NCBI GenBank assembly: GCA_030847615.1
Contig: JAUMIR010000004.1
Location: 185,630,501-185,694,500, forward strand
DNA from: Gambelia wislizenii
Taxonomy: Eukaryota; Chordata; Lepidosauria; Squamata; Crotaphytidae
DNA length: 64,000 nt
Direction: 5' to 3'
Shown: in pieces, positions 20,451-32,189 of the stretch
Layout: the number at the start of each line of letters is the position of its first letter
Numbering within the stretch: position 1 is the stretch's first letter
Made by a program: the position numbers and the translations under genes
The notes under the pieces: generated by a model
Database searches by the model: none
The model's input: the letters and a program-made list of their open reading frames with translations, nothing else
Told to the model about the DNA's origin: nothing

Positions 20451-20524
20451 TAGGAAAGATATGGGGTATGATAGAAGAGTTGGTACAGTGTCCTGGCTAA
20501 GAGATTAGATTAAGAATTGGGAAT

Positions 20525-20690
20525 CAGCAACCCACCATACCTCCCTGAACACACCCTATCCCATCTATTTTTAGAAGCTAAGCAGGGTGTGATCTAGTTA
20601 GTGTTTTGGTGGAAGACTACCTCAGGATACTACAGATCTCCAGGGAGGGCTAAGATATGACCCTGCCTAAAACCCTGGGGAGTGCTGCCA
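20525..20690 (+). mobile_element. 5S-rRNA-derived SINE, 5' head
   Basis: CCACCATACCTCCCTGAACAC, then AGAAGCTAAGCAGGGTGTGATC, TAGTTAGTGTTTTGGTGG and GAAGACTACC follow the 5S rRNA gene in order, including the internal promoter region. The sequence has diverged too far to be a functional 5S gene, and a related copy with the full tail is at 31676-31900. Confidence 0.72.
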
Positions 20691-20699
20691 GTCAGAGTT

Positions 20700-22227
20700 G
20701 CCAATATTTGGATAGATGGACCAATGGTACAACTCAGTGTAAGGCAACTTTCTGTGTTTTGGGGCTGTTTTATATCATACTTAGGCAAGCCCTCATAGAA
20801 GAGGTAAGGGAAAAATGGTAAGGACCCAGTTCTTTCCAAGAAAGCTATACAGAAAGGCCTCCAACCACTGGCATGTCACAACAGTGTCAGAATACAAGCT
20901 TTCTTTGTGCAGAATATAGATTCCTATCATGAACAACTTAGTTCAGAGTTTTGTTCTTCTTTAAACACAGTGAGAGGCTAGGAAAGCTGGAAGAACTGAA
21001 TACATGTCTGACTGCTGTTTCCTAACAAGCAAAGTTGCCTGCATGGCAGCAGCCAGGGCTCCCTTACAATATGGCAGCAGGCATGCTTTTTCTGGGCTAT
21101 GTGGTTTTCTGACAAAGCCAGCTTTGAGTTTTGAACTTGGTGCGTAGCCAAGACAGTTGCAAAGTTGACAGACAGGTTGTATTGCATGCCTAAGTAAAAG
21201 ATCCTGAGCATGCTGGGCTGAATAGTATATCAGGCAAATGGAATGCTGGATCGTGAGGTCTTCTGCATTGCCTGGCATCACATCTGTAGCAGATCTGGCA
21301 TGTCAGAGAGAGTATGAGATTAGAGGGCATTTCATTGGGTGCCCTCTGGAATATACAGGTTTTTCACTGCAGGAACAGATTTTTCACCACATTGGCAATT
21401 GTCAAGAACCAGGCCTTCATTTTTCTTTCTATACCTAGATTTTTTCTGCTTTTCCTAAACCTGTTTACCTGTAATTTTGAGGAGACTTCCTATCATAAGA
21501 GGCACAGTTCCCCACCCCGTCTCTTTAGGCTGAGGGACTGAGGTTCTTTGCCAGCTAATCTATATTCTGTCTGGGATCCCATTATCACATTCTGAGCACT
21601 TGGGGTGCCTAGCTTGTGGTGGCAGAGAAAACCAGTCAGGTAGAGAACATTAACACTCCACTTAAACATTCTTAAGTATTGGAATCTAAGGATATTTATA
21701 TGAGAGAATGATCAGGCTCTCTGGCAAACTTTTGGTTATTTATTATATGTAGTCATAGATATACAAATATATATTATGGTCCCCTTAGGGGGAAAACACA
21801 GACATGTCAGTGTCTAGACACATTGCTTTCATTACATTATAACTACATTGCATTTCATACAAGGCATGGTACATACATTACTTTACAGTATATGGCAAGT
21901 CAGATGTTACACCTTCAGAAGGACTGAACTTTCATCTCTGCATCTCTGTAGCAGGCTTCCCCATAATGATAATCTTTAAAAATATAACTCAGTCATTTAT
22001 CTATTTATATCATCTTTCAAAGGCTACTACCCTTGATCATTGCTATAGCTATAAATCTTCATTACATAGCTATAAAGACTCTTGCTGGGTCTCTTAGCAG
22101 CATCAGCATATATGGACAGTTTATCTGTAATCATGAACAGCATGGCTTGGAGGCTACATTGCAACCTTTTCTTAATAAACTGCAAACAGCAAAAGCAGTA
22201 TAATTTCTCTCTCTTCTTGGATTATTT
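20700..22227. other. Unassigned stretch
   Basis: Roughly 1.5 kb without a recognisable gene or repeat family. Confidence 0.45.
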
Positions 22228-22642
22228 TCTTGGAGGCCATGCCTTATGAGGAGCAGCTTAGGGAGCTGGGCATGTTTAGCCTGGAGAAGAGAAGGTTGAG
22301 AGGGGACATGATAGTCATGTTTAAATATCTGAAGGGATGTCATACTGAGGATGGAGCAGGCTTGTTTTCTGCTGCTCCAGAGACTAAAGGCACAGAGCAA
22401 TGGGTTCAAAGTACAGGAAAGGAGATTCCATCTAGACATTAGGAAGAACTTTCTGACAGTAAGAGCTGTTCGGAAGTGGAATACACTGCCTCGTAGTGTG
22501 ATGGAGTCTCCTTCTTTGGAGGTTTTTAAACAGAGGCTGGATGGCCATCTGTCAGGAATGTTTTGATTGTGTATTCCTGCATGGCAGGGGGTTAGACTGG
22601 ATGGCCCTTGAGGTCTCTTGTCAATTCTATGATTCTATGATT
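22228..22642 (+). mobile_element. CR1 LINE 3' fragment
   Basis: It encodes the last part of CR1 ORF2 ([40 protein letters not shown]) with one frameshift, and ends in TTCTATGATTCTATGATT. Confidence 0.9.
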
Positions 22643-22649
22643 TTATGCT

Positions 22650-23160
22650 TTTCCTAGCCTCCACCCAATCTGTCAGCTGTTCTATCTAGTCCAATCAAAA
22701 CAAATGTGCTGATGGTGCCCCATTTATGTCAACAATCCTCTCCTCCAATTAGATCATTGCAGATAATATAAACAAATAGGGTAAAGCTAGATCATGGCTT
22801 TTGGCTGCCTTCCACCAGATTACATGACCCATTACACCTGCTAGAAGGTTATTATCAGTCAAGTCAACTCATATCTCAATGTTAATAATTATGCCAAACT
22901 TCTGGGCTTCTGGGTGAGGACTGATGGCATTTTGACATTCCTGTGCAAGCTCCACAGCAGGAAAAGCTCAGGTGGCAAAATAGGCAGCTAGGAGGCAAGT
23001 TCCAGCCACTGAAAACTTTCTTTGGACAATAAGAGAGTATGAGATTACCCACACATGCTCCAGAATTCTGCTCCTTGTGAGAAGACCATGGAAATCGTAC
23101 TGGTCAAGAGAGTTGGGCAGCGGGGGGGGGGGAGCAAGGATTAACATCAGGCTCAAGTGA
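22650..23160. other. Unassigned stretch
   Basis: No feature except a G-run at about 23121-23132. Confidence 0.45.
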
Positions 23161-23164
23161 GTCT

Positions 23165-24770
23165 TTAATAGACACTGGACCTGTGAACATCGTCATTTTC
23201 TTAATTACATTTTAGCTATCTAATTTACAACTGAAGAGAGGTCTTCCAACTGGTGGAAAGAATAAAACCAGATTAAAGATTAAACCGGTAAAGGTGACAG
23301 TTATTTTAAAAGATAGAATATTTCTTAGGATGTGCTTTGAGAATATTGAAGCTGACTGGGCAAAGAGACCACATCACTGTGGGAATGTGGATTGTTTATT
23401 TTAAAAGGAAATAACTAATTGGTGGAAGTACCAAAATAAGAAGATAAGACTAAGAACAGCCAGATGATGTTATTGGAACTATGGAGACTGCATTGGAACT
23501 AAATTATTAACTGTACAGAAAGGCAATCCAGAAAAAAAGAGGCTTTTTTAAAAATTCTTATCCCTGTGATCATTGTATTTTTATTTTGGATCTACTAAAT
23601 ATGACAACCACTTAAAAATGGCAAAAACTATAGAAGTGAGAAGGGGTTTGTAGAACAATTTCCAGAAGGACAAGGTCTCCAGAAATTTTGTAGAAGCTGT
23701 TTGAAGAGATTAGATCTATGAGAAATGATATGATAAACATAGAATAAAAATGATAAAATGAAAGAGGAGTTGAAAGACATAAAAAAGAGGCTAAAGAAAT
23801 TAAAGAAACAGTAAGGCAACTGGTTGGGGATGTAAAAAAAAATTAATGATAAAGGCCTTATCTACACCGGCTAAATACCTTGGCTTGCTCTCATTCCAGA
23901 ACCCTGCAGTCTATATGCCACTGGGTGTTTGCCCCATTCTGCCCCCAGGCAGTCCTTATGACCCTTGGGGCAAATATGGGGCTGAGAAGGGAACAAACTG
24001 GGGTAGATTCCAATAAACTGTTACATAACAATACCCAATTTAGTCCATTCCCACTGCCCAAAACCTGGATCAGGCCCCACATGTCCACAGGATCCTGTCA
24101 GGTACACTGGGCCTTGCTGCTGCCACCATCTCCCTGGCCCACCCAGAAGACAGGCAAGGGTCACTTAGCATGTGACCAAGGCTGGTTACAAATACTTTGA
24201 GGATGAACTTTTATTACCTTTGTAACAAACAATGAACACTGTTTTGCTTAATGTAAAGACTCCTGACAGTTGGAAAGAGGCTTATATATCAATACCTAGA
24301 AAGGATCAAGACTTGACTTTAACAAACAATTATAGACCAATATCATTATTTAATAATAACTATTTTGTTTACAGTGACTGGAGCTGAAACATTGAAAATA
24401 ATTTTACAGGACTTTAGCCATGGGAACAATGTCAGTTTTTACCTAAAACACAATTACAAGATAATATTGAAAAAGTATTGGATATTTTGAAATATTTTGT
24501 TGTTGCTGCTGCTGATACTGTTGTTGTGTGGCTTCAAATTATTTATCTCTTATGGTGACCCTAAGGTGAGGCAAGGACAAAAAGATATGCAGTATCTATA
24601 TTTTTATGGCAATGAGGAAAAGCACGAGTTAAATATAAAGTATTACAAGATGCAAAGGAAACAGGAGGAATGTGTATATTTCAGTTTTCTATCTTTTTTT
24701 CTTTTCTCAATCTGTGTAATTCTTAATGTATTTCAAATAATTTTTTAATAAAAATTATTTTTGAAAAAAT
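23165..24770 (+). mobile_element. Degraded L1-type LINE, internally deleted
   Basis: An ORF1-like coiled coil is readable near 23715-23835 (KMKEELKDIKKRLKKL). RT pieces are seen at 24270-24350 (WKEAYISIPRKD, NNYRPISLFNN) and 24425-24498 (CQFLPKTQLQDNIEKVLDI), in the order found in L1 ORF2. The 3' end near 24745-24770 has AATAAAAATTATTTTTG and an A-rich tail. The stretch 23855-24235 between ORF1 and RT looks foreign and may be another insertion. A SINE fragment interrupts it at 24499-24575. Confidence 0.7.
24499..24575 (-). mobile_element. MIR/CORE-type SINE 3' fragment
   Basis: The minus-strand tail is (CAA)n-like, preceded by sequence matching the family 3' end (complement of GTGTGGCTTCAAATTATTT and TATGGTGACCCTAAGG). 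It sits within L1 sequence. Confidence 0.65.
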
Positions 24771-24920
24771 AGTTATGCTGGCCTTCTCATTTTTATTTAC
24801 TATTGGGTAGACATTCTGCCTGAAATTAGCCTATCTCTTTATTCCCACTAACACATGTGCACATACACACATACACACAGTGATACAGATAGTTTTCTGT
24901 ATTACATCTTATATGTTATA

Positions 24921-25252
24921 CAGTTGCCCTTCCACATTTGCGACTTCACGGTTTCGATTATGCACGGAAAGCCGCCTCCCCCCCCCCGCTCAACACCCTG
25001 TCCCTTCCCAAGGCAGCGAAAGGCTTAGCCCGTCGCTGCCTTGGGAAAGGGGGTGGGAAGCAGCTGGCCGGCTCGCACTTCAACCCACTCCCTTCCCAAG
25101 GCAGTGAGGGGCTTCTCACAAAGCCCATCACTGCCTTGGGAAGGGACTGGGGTGGAAAGCCACTCGCCCGCAGGCTCATTTCTTAGTTGCGTTTTTTTCA
25201 CATTCGCAGGGGTTGTCTGCCTCTCACCCCCACAAGTGTGAAGGGATGGCTG
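24921..25252. mobile_element. pogo/Tigger-like MITE with internal hairpins
   Basis: The ends CAGTTGCCCTTCCACATTTG and CACAAGTGTGAAGGGATGGCTG are inverted repeats flanked by TA (24919-24920 and 25253-25254). Inside are two consecutive GC-rich hairpins built on CCTTCCCAAGGCAGCG/CGCTGCCTTGGGAA, at about 25004-25045 and 25092-25145. It lies directly before the CR1 copy at 25266. Confidence 0.8.
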
Positions 25253-25265
25253 TAATCTATTATAA

Positions 25266-26846
25266 CAGGAATGCCGTGATCACTAAAAGTCAACATGGAT
25301 TTCTTGAAAACAAGTCATGCCAGACTAATCTCATCTCTTTTTTTGATAGAGTTACAAACTTGATAGATGACGGGAACACAGTAGATGTAGTGTATCTTGA
25401 TTTCAGTAAGGCTTTTGACAAGGTGCCCCATGATATTCTTGCAAAAAAGTTAGTAACCTGCAGGCTAGACAATGCAACTGTTAGGTGGATTTGTAATTGG
25501 TTGATTGACCGCATCCAAAGGATAGTCACCAATGGCTCCTCTTCATCCTGGAGAGAAGTGACTAGTGGAGTGCCGCAGGATTCTGTCCTAGGCCCAGTGC
25601 TATTCAATATCTTTAGCAATGACTTGGATGAAGGAATAGAGCGTATGCTTATCAGGTTTGCAGATGACACCAAATTAGGAGGGGTAGCTAATACCCCAGA
25701 AGACAGGATCACAATCTAAGGACTTTTTCGGACATCTCAAATACAACGCAAGCAGCCTCGTCACGTTGCGAGGCTGCTGTGCTGCAGGACGTCCCTTTCG
25801 GATGACACTCTCCCCTGCTGGTACTGTTGCGGTACCGCGGGGACATTTGAGCATTATATTTCACCGGCTTTTAATCATGATCAACTTTCATGAGTAAAAA
25901 TTGGTGAAATATAACGCTCAAATGTCCCCGCGGTACCGCAACAGTACCGGCAGGGGAGAGTGTCATCCGAAAGGGACGCCCTGCAGCACAGCAGCCTTGC
26001 AACGCAACGAGGCTGCTTGCGTTGTATTTGAGACATCCGGAAAAGTCCTAAAATGACCTCAACAGATTAGAAAGCTGGGCCAATACTAACAAAATGAATT
26101 TCAACAGGGAGAAATGTAGGATACTACACTTGGACAGTAAAAATGAAATGCACAGATATAGGATGGGTGAAACCTGGCTTGATGGCAGGACATACGAAAA
26201 GGATCTAAGAGTCTTAGTGGACCACAAGCTGAACATGAGTCAGCAGTGTGATGCAGCAGCTAAAAAATCCAATGCAATTCTAGGCTGCTTTAATAGGAGT
26301 ATAGTGTCTAGATGAAGGGAAGCAATAATGCCACTCTGTTCTGCTTTGGTCAGACCTCACCTGGAATACTGTTTCCAGTTCTGGGCACCACAATTCAGGA
26401 AGGGTATTGAGAAGCTTCAATGTGTCCAGAGGAGGGTGACCAGGATGGTGGGAGGTCTGGAAGCTATGCGCTATGAGGATCGGCTTAGGGAGCTGGGCAT
26501 GTTTAGTCTGGAAAAGAGAAGGTTGAGAGGTAACATGATAGCCATGTTTAAATATTTGAAGGCATGTCATACTGAGGATGGAGCAAGCTTGTTTTCTGCT
26601 GCTCTAGAGACTAGGACACAGAACAGGAGAAGAGATTCCACCTAAACATTAGGAAGAACTTTCTGACAGTGAGAGCTGTTTGGAAGTGGAATACACTGCC
26701 TCGTAGTGTGGTGGAGTCTCCTTCTTTGGGAGATGTTTAAACAGAGATGGACAGCCTACTGCCGGGAATGGTTTGATTGTGTATAGCTGCATGCCAGGGG
26801 GTTGGACTGGATGGCCCTTGTGGACTCTTCTATGATTCTATGATTC
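25266..26846 (+). mobile_element. 5'-truncated CR1 LINE split by a palindromic MITE
   Basis: It begins in the RT ([20 protein letters not shown]), continues through [30 protein letters not shown] and FADDTKLGG, is interrupted at 25717, and resumes at 26052 with the C-terminal domain ([29 protein letters not shown]). The 3' end is CTATGATTCTATGATT. A stop lies near 26314. It is older than the 58-60 kb copy, judging by the number of changes. Confidence 0.9.
25720..26048. mobile_element. 329-bp near-perfect palindromic MITE (GGACTTTTTCGG family)
   Basis: The ends are GGACTTTTTCGGACATC and GATGTCCGGAAAAGTCC-like inverted repeats, and each arm of about 150 bp pairs with the other, including CTGGTACTGTTGCGGTACCG and its complement. 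It is flanked by TAA on both sides (25717-25719 and 26049-26051). The 3-bp TNA duplication suggests PIF/Harbinger, but the termini do not prove it. The host CR1 continues on both sides, so the boundaries are exact. Confidence 0.87.
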
Positions 26847-27001
26847 CATCTATAGTCTATACTCTCTACTCCATAGCTATTTCCAGGCCTCAATTTTGGC
26901 AACCAAATCAGTCCAGCCTGTGACACTATTGTCATAGACTCAGGGTTATACAGTATGTTGTTGTTTTAATTTTGAAGTACATCCTTCAGGAAACTCTGTG
27001 G

Positions 27002-27636
27002 AGATTATCACACGAGTCCCTTGAAACCATCTCTGTCCCACTATCCCCCTCACCTGACCCACTCCCATCCCTGTAACACTAAAGGAAAAAAACTTTTCAA
27101 ATACCTACCTTTTCATGTTATAGAAACGGCTCCCCCTCCCCTCGGCTTCACTGCAGTAAAGGCAGCTGTTGTAATGCTGCTTTTACTGCAGTGAAGCCAA
27201 ATCCTGCTCATTCTCGTGAGAGAAAAATCATGTGGGAAATTTCAAAATAAAAGGCCAAATAAAATGTTAAAAAAATAACCCAACCTCCCAAACAGACTTT
27301 TACAATTAAAAGTAAACCGGGTGGGGGGGAGGGAGGATGGCACTTAACTTGGCTGTCCCAATCGCACCAGGAAGTGTCCAGCATGGACCTCACAGTGACA
27401 TCACATCCCATCATCATCCTGGGATCAGAACGGGGCTCCTGTTCACTCAAACCGTCATTCTCTTATGATAACAGAACAGGCTTCTTATTCACAGATTTTT
27501 CCATGAATAAGAGAAAGTGGGGGAGGAACAGGATCATAATGGGGCATCCCAGGACAGGGACAATGTCTTCTAAAAGGTAAGCCTTTTAGCGATCTTCTGT
27601 TGTCCTGTCCTGGGATATTTTTAGCGTGTGATAATC
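27002..27636. mobile_element. TIR element of unknown superfamily, 635 bp
   Basis: AGATTATCACACG at the left matches CGTGTGATAATCT at the right, a 13-bp perfect inverted repeat. Inside are two strong hairpins: GGCTTCACTGCAGTAAA with its complement (about 27151-27197), and CCCAGGACAGG with its complement (about 27550-27615). There is no coding capacity. Target duplication is not clear. Confidence 0.65.
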
Positions 27637-28451
27637 TACTGTATCAGATCAGTCAGTTATTAACTGATTGGTGTTATGGTCCTCTCCATTGACCCCCCCT
27701 TGTCATGGGAGAGAGGCTTGCGTACCCTAATGACGTTTTGAGCTATGCTGGTGGTGGCATAAAGCCACCAGTAGGGTCTCCCATGCCAGACAGGTCAAAA
27801 CCGAAGGGTCTGACAAAAAGCGTCAAAGGGCAGGATGGGCTCTCTAGCCTTGTGGCAACCATCCTAGGAGAAGGAAAACTCTAATCCCAAACCCAGGCAG
27901 ATGGTGCTCATCCAACCCTGTAAGGTCAACCATCTAAGAGAAGGAAACTCTAATCAAACCTACGACCCGAAGATCTCGCTGCTACCGTCCATGCATGCAA
28001 GGCCACGACAGATGAACCTTTGGTTTAAAGGGTGAGACCAGTTCTGTGCACGCTGCACTCCACCAGAAAAATCCATTGCACAGGCTCGAAGGACAAATCC
28101 AGTTCCAAAAAAGCCCTGTAGTGATAGGTGAGGGACGAAACGGCAGGTGTAAAGATGCACTGGAAGCCGCAGACCCAGCCCTGCATGCAGGTGGTTCAGG
28201 ACATTGGTCGCTCGAGGCTGACCCGGGAGATGACAGTCTTGTTCGGCAGCATCCTGAATGACCAAGCAGCCTTTTTAAAGGAGAGCACTGCTTGCTCCAT
28301 ATGGAGAGGGGCCTAGAAAAGGTGGCCTAACGAAAGTTCATCCCCAACTACCTGGTTGGCTAGCCGTGGCCAACGGGCATCTTCTGATGCGGTCAAACCA
28401 AGGCAAAGAAACAAAGGCACTCACCGGCCTCCAAAGGTGTAAATAAACTGA

Positions 28452-29150
28452 AACTTGCATGCTGGAACATCAGAACCATGCAAGACTCTGAAGATAGTGG
28501 ATGGCCTGAGCATCGTTCTGCCCTAATAGCCCATGAACTATCACGACTTAACATTGACATCACTGCTCTTAGTGAAGTTCTCCTCCATGAAGAAGGCAGC
28601 CTTAAAGAACATGGTGCCGGCTACACACTTTACTGGTCTGGCAAACCCAAAACTGAAAAACATCTTCCAGGAGTAGGCTTTATGATTAAAAACTCCATTG
28701 CCTCCAAACTCAAAACCTTGCCAACAGGACACTCTGATCGCATTATTTCCTTACGCCTCCCACATGTTGTTCTCTTTAGTATATATGCCCCAACTATGCA
28801 AGCCGACCCTGTAGAGAAAGACAAATTCTACAGACAGACCTATGCCAACTCATACAAAAAGTCCCTGTAGAAGATAAAATTATTATCCTTAGTGACTTCA
28901 GTGCCAGAGTAGGAAAGAACTCCGAAGCCTGGAAAGGTGTCTTAGGCAAGCATGGTGTTGGAAACTGCAATGATAACGGACGCCTCCTGCTAGAGTTCTG
29001 TGCAGAAAAACAGCTATTACAAACATGATCTTTCAGCAGAAAGATAGCTTGAAGACAACTTGGATGCATCCCCGATCCAAACACTGGCACCTCATTGACT
29101 ATGTTCTAGTCTGCCAGAGAGACATTCGTGATGTCCGTCATACCTGAGTG
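28452..29150 (+). pseudogene. LINE endonuclease domain (APE type), frameshifted
   Basis: Readable APE motifs in order are LACWNIRTMQDS, ITALSEV, GVGFMIKNS, SIYAPT, then, after a frameshift near 28868, SDFSARVGKNSEAW (GDFN-type site altered), and WHLIDYVLVCQRDIRDV near 29090. The domain nicks target DNA in intact elements. Stops and frame changes show it is dead. Confidence 0.75.
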
Positions 29151-29582
29151 ATGCCCAGTGCAGAATCCCAAACAGATCATCTCCTCATCAGATGTAAACT
29201 AAATCTTCATCTTAAGTTCAAATCTAAGAGGGGTGGCATCTTAAAGAAGAGACTCCAAGTCAACAATCTTCAACAAGCTACCACGAGAGACAACTTCCAG
29301 GCAAATCTGCACACCAAACTTGAAGACCATCCTACAGATCCTTCTCCTACAGTGCTTTGGCAACATATCAAAAACTGTATCCTCCAGTCTGCAGAAGAAT
29401 CCCTCGGGTTCTCCAACAAGAAAAATCAAGACTGGTTTGATTAAAACAACCAAGAAATCCAGGAGCTGTTGGCAAAGAAGAGAACTGCTCACCAGGCATA
29501 CCTCGTCCAGCCAACCTGCCATGTAAGAAAAGCAGCTTTCCGCCTCACATGTAGTAAACTTCAACAAAAACTCCAAGACATT

Positions 29583-30636
29583 TGTTGACCTCACCAAAGC
29601 CTTCGACACTATGAGTAGAAAAGGTCTGTGGCAGATCCTGGAAAGACTAGGATGTCCCCCCAAATTCCTTAAAATGATTATTTTGCTACACGAGGGCCAG
29701 CGTGGTCAAGTCAGATATGGCGATGCTCTTTCAGAGCCCTTTCTAATAACTAATGGAGTGAAGCAAGATTGTGTTCTTGCACCAACTTTATCTATAATCT
29801 TCTTTAGCATGGTGCTCCAAAGGGCTATGGCAGAGCTTGAAGAAGACGACGGCATCTATATACGTTACCGTACTGATAGTAGCTTGTTTAACTTAAGCCA
29901 TCTGAGGGCTCACACTAAGACTCTAAACTATCTAGTCCGTGAGCTGCTCTTCGCCGATGATGCTGCCCTTGTTGCCCACACAGAAGCAGCTCTGCAGCGC
30001 CTAACATCCTGCTTTGCAACAGCTGCAGAGCTGTTTGGGCTGGAAGTCAACTTGAAGAAAACAGAAGTTCTTTACCAACCTGCATCACAGGATGATCACC
30101 ACCATCCCCACATTGCCGTTGGCAAATCTGTGCTCAAGTCCGTTCAGCAGTTCACCTACCTGGGAAGCACCATCTCTTCAGATGCCAAGATTGACAAAGA
30201 GATCGATCACAGATTAGCAAAAGCATATAGTGCATTTGGAAGACTTCACAAAAGAGTCTGGAGTAATAAACACCTGAGGCAAAGCACAAAAATCAGTGTG
30301 TATAGAGCCATTGTACTGTCTATCCTCCTTTATGGATCTGAAACATGGGTCACCTATTGCCACCACCTACGACTCCTCAAACGCTTTCATCAGCGCTGTC
30401 TATGCACAATCCTAAATATACACTGGACTGACTATGTGATGAATGTTGCTGTCCTTGAGCAAGCAGGGATCACCAGCATTGAGGCCATGATATTGAGAAC
30501 GCAGCTGCTCTGGGCAGGGCACGTTTCTAGGATGGAAGACCATCGCTTCCCAAAAACACTACTCTACGGTGAACTTGCCACGAGTCAGCGTAAGAGGGGT
30601 GCTCCAAAAAAGCAATACAAAGACTCCCTGAAATAA
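29583..30636 (+). pseudogene. LINE reverse transcriptase, missing its first half
   Basis: The open frame begins within RT motif A (FVDLTKAFDTMSRKGLWQIL) and continues with motif B-like NGVKQDCVLAPTL, the catalytic LLFADDAALVAH, then LGSTISSDAKIDKEIDHRL and the C-terminal domain (FHQRCLCTILNIHW, LLWAGHVSRMED, RGAPKKQYKDSLK). It reaches a TAA at 30634; the inverse copy at 41.3 kb has a Gln codon there, so this is a nonsense change. The sequence before 29583 is the end of the linker after the endonuclease, so fingers motifs are deleted. A Cys-His cluster is encoded downstream at about 30823-30895. Confidence 0.78.
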
Positions 30637-30962
30637 CATCTCAGGCTCGGCCAAATTGATCACCAACGGTGGTCCGCCCTGGCCTCACATCGGGAGGCAT
30701 GGAGACACACTATCCACAATGCTGCAGCCTTATTTGAGAACTCATGCCGAACAAGTCTTGAAGAGAAATGACAACGCAGAAAGAATCATAACCCAGAAAC
30801 ATCACGCAAGGAGACCTTCTGCTGTGCTTTCTGCAACCGAACTTGTTTATCTCGGATTGGCCTTTTCACTCATCAGCACGCTTGCAGAAAGCGCGGGATG
30901 AGTCCTTCCTGAATCTTCGTTTGCGAAGAAAAGCCAGAGAGAGACGGGTGTGTGTGTGTGTG

Positions 30963-31550
30963 TTATGGTGATGTAAAATCAGCATTGCAACAGTGGGATC
31001 CTGTGGTCTTACAGTAGAAATGATGAGGATGAATTGATAACATGGCAGAAATGAATGTGTCAAAATTGACACCCATGCCTCAGGAGTCATGGCAACTGTT
31101 GCATAACAATATGGATAGATAGATTTGTTGAGTGCACTTGCTTGCAGTTCTATTTCCCCACCCCCATCTTAAATTTAGTTCATCCCAAATTCTGAGAACT
31201 TTACTAATTTGGATTTTGATTCATCTCAAACCTTGAGAATTAAAAAGAAAATACAAAACTTACGAAAATTCATATGCATTTTGGATGTATTTCTCCTAAG
31301 TTTAGTACTCAATTCCATATGCTGCTTTGCCTAATTGCATATACTTACATAAGCAATTTTCCTAGTATAGTACACTTATACCTCACTTGTGCTTTTTTTT
31401 AACATACTGGGTGCAGCTGTCCCTCAGTCTCTCTGTTTTGCTGTTCATGCAGGCACAGTAAGTGATTCTGGAGGTGTTTTTGTTTTTTGTTTTGGTTAAC
31501 ATCAGTTTAAAATGCATACATATTAAAAACAATCAATTCATAATTTAAAA
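30963..31550. other. Unassigned stretch
   Basis: No gene was found. The base composition is AT-rich. Confidence 0.45.
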
Positions 31551-31675
31551 AACATCTGGATAGGGAGGAGTGGAGAATATGTAACCCTCCAGATGCTTTT
31601 GGACTGCAGCTCCCATCATTCTTCACCATTAGCTAGGGAAAAAAGGGGCACGAGGACAGAGGAATGAAGCAGGCC

Positions 31676-31900
31676 TACATACCCTAAAGTCAGTAGTTCC
31701 CATATGATGTTGGAAGCTAAGTAGGGTCAGTTCTGATTAGTACTTGGATGGAAGACTGCCAATGACTATCAGGTGCTGTAGGCTATATTTCAGAGGAAGG
31801 AACTGGCCAAAGCCACCTCTGAGTATTCCTTGCCCAAGAATCCCTATCAACGTCTTGGGGATCACCATAAGTTGGCAGGCAACTTGAAGGCACACACACA
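31676..31900 (+). mobile_element. 5S-rRNA-derived SINE, nearly complete
   Basis: A 5S-like segment (TTGGAAGCTAAGTAGGGTCAG, TAGTACTTGGATGGAAGAC, GGTGCTGTAGGCT) is followed by the family body (CAGAGGAAGGAACTGGCC, CTTGCCCAAGAATCCC) and the tail GCAACTTGAAGGCACACACAC. The first third of the 5S head is degraded. Confidence 0.85.
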
Positions 31901-32074
31901 CAGAGGACAGAGGAATGCAGAGAAGAGAAAAGCCTGAGAAATGGAAGTGGGAGAGTCTCAGAAAAAGAACAGACAAGAGTGGAGGGACTGTGTTGCCATC
32001 AGATTCTCCAGAATATTAGCATGCAGCCTGGATGGATGGAAGCAAGGATCTAGGTCTTATATTGGTAGATGTAA

Positions 32075-32185
32075 ATCATGGGTGGTCACCTTGTATACTT
32101 CCAGATGTTGGTGGTCTACATCTCCCATAATCTCTCATCATTGGCTATGCTGGCTTGGCCTGATCTGGAGGGCCACTCCCAGTGT
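32075..32185. repeat. Degraded hAT-like MITE fragment
   Basis: TTCCAGATGTTGGTGG ... CTACATCTCCCATAATC ... ATTGGCTATGCTGGC ... GATCTGGAGGGCCAC belongs to the dispersed MITE family at 16640 and 31575. Confidence 0.55.
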
Positions 32186-32189
32186 ACGG

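Larger units (their letters stand above)
27650..30948 (+). mobile_element. APE-type LINE (I/Vingi/Nimb-like), internally deleted
   Basis: A non-coding leader of about 800 bp is followed by an endonuclease and reverse transcriptase that match neither CR1 nor L1 nor BovB. Clade placement is uncertain; the closest pattern I recall is I/Vingi/Nimb-like. It ends with GAAGAAAAGCCAGAGAGAGA and a (GT)n run, the same 3' end as the inverse copy at 40978-41437. Confidence 0.75.

Noticed and set aside
20525..20690. Functional 5S rRNA gene
   Set aside because: It is diverged from 5S at many places and belongs to a SINE family seen in two other places here.
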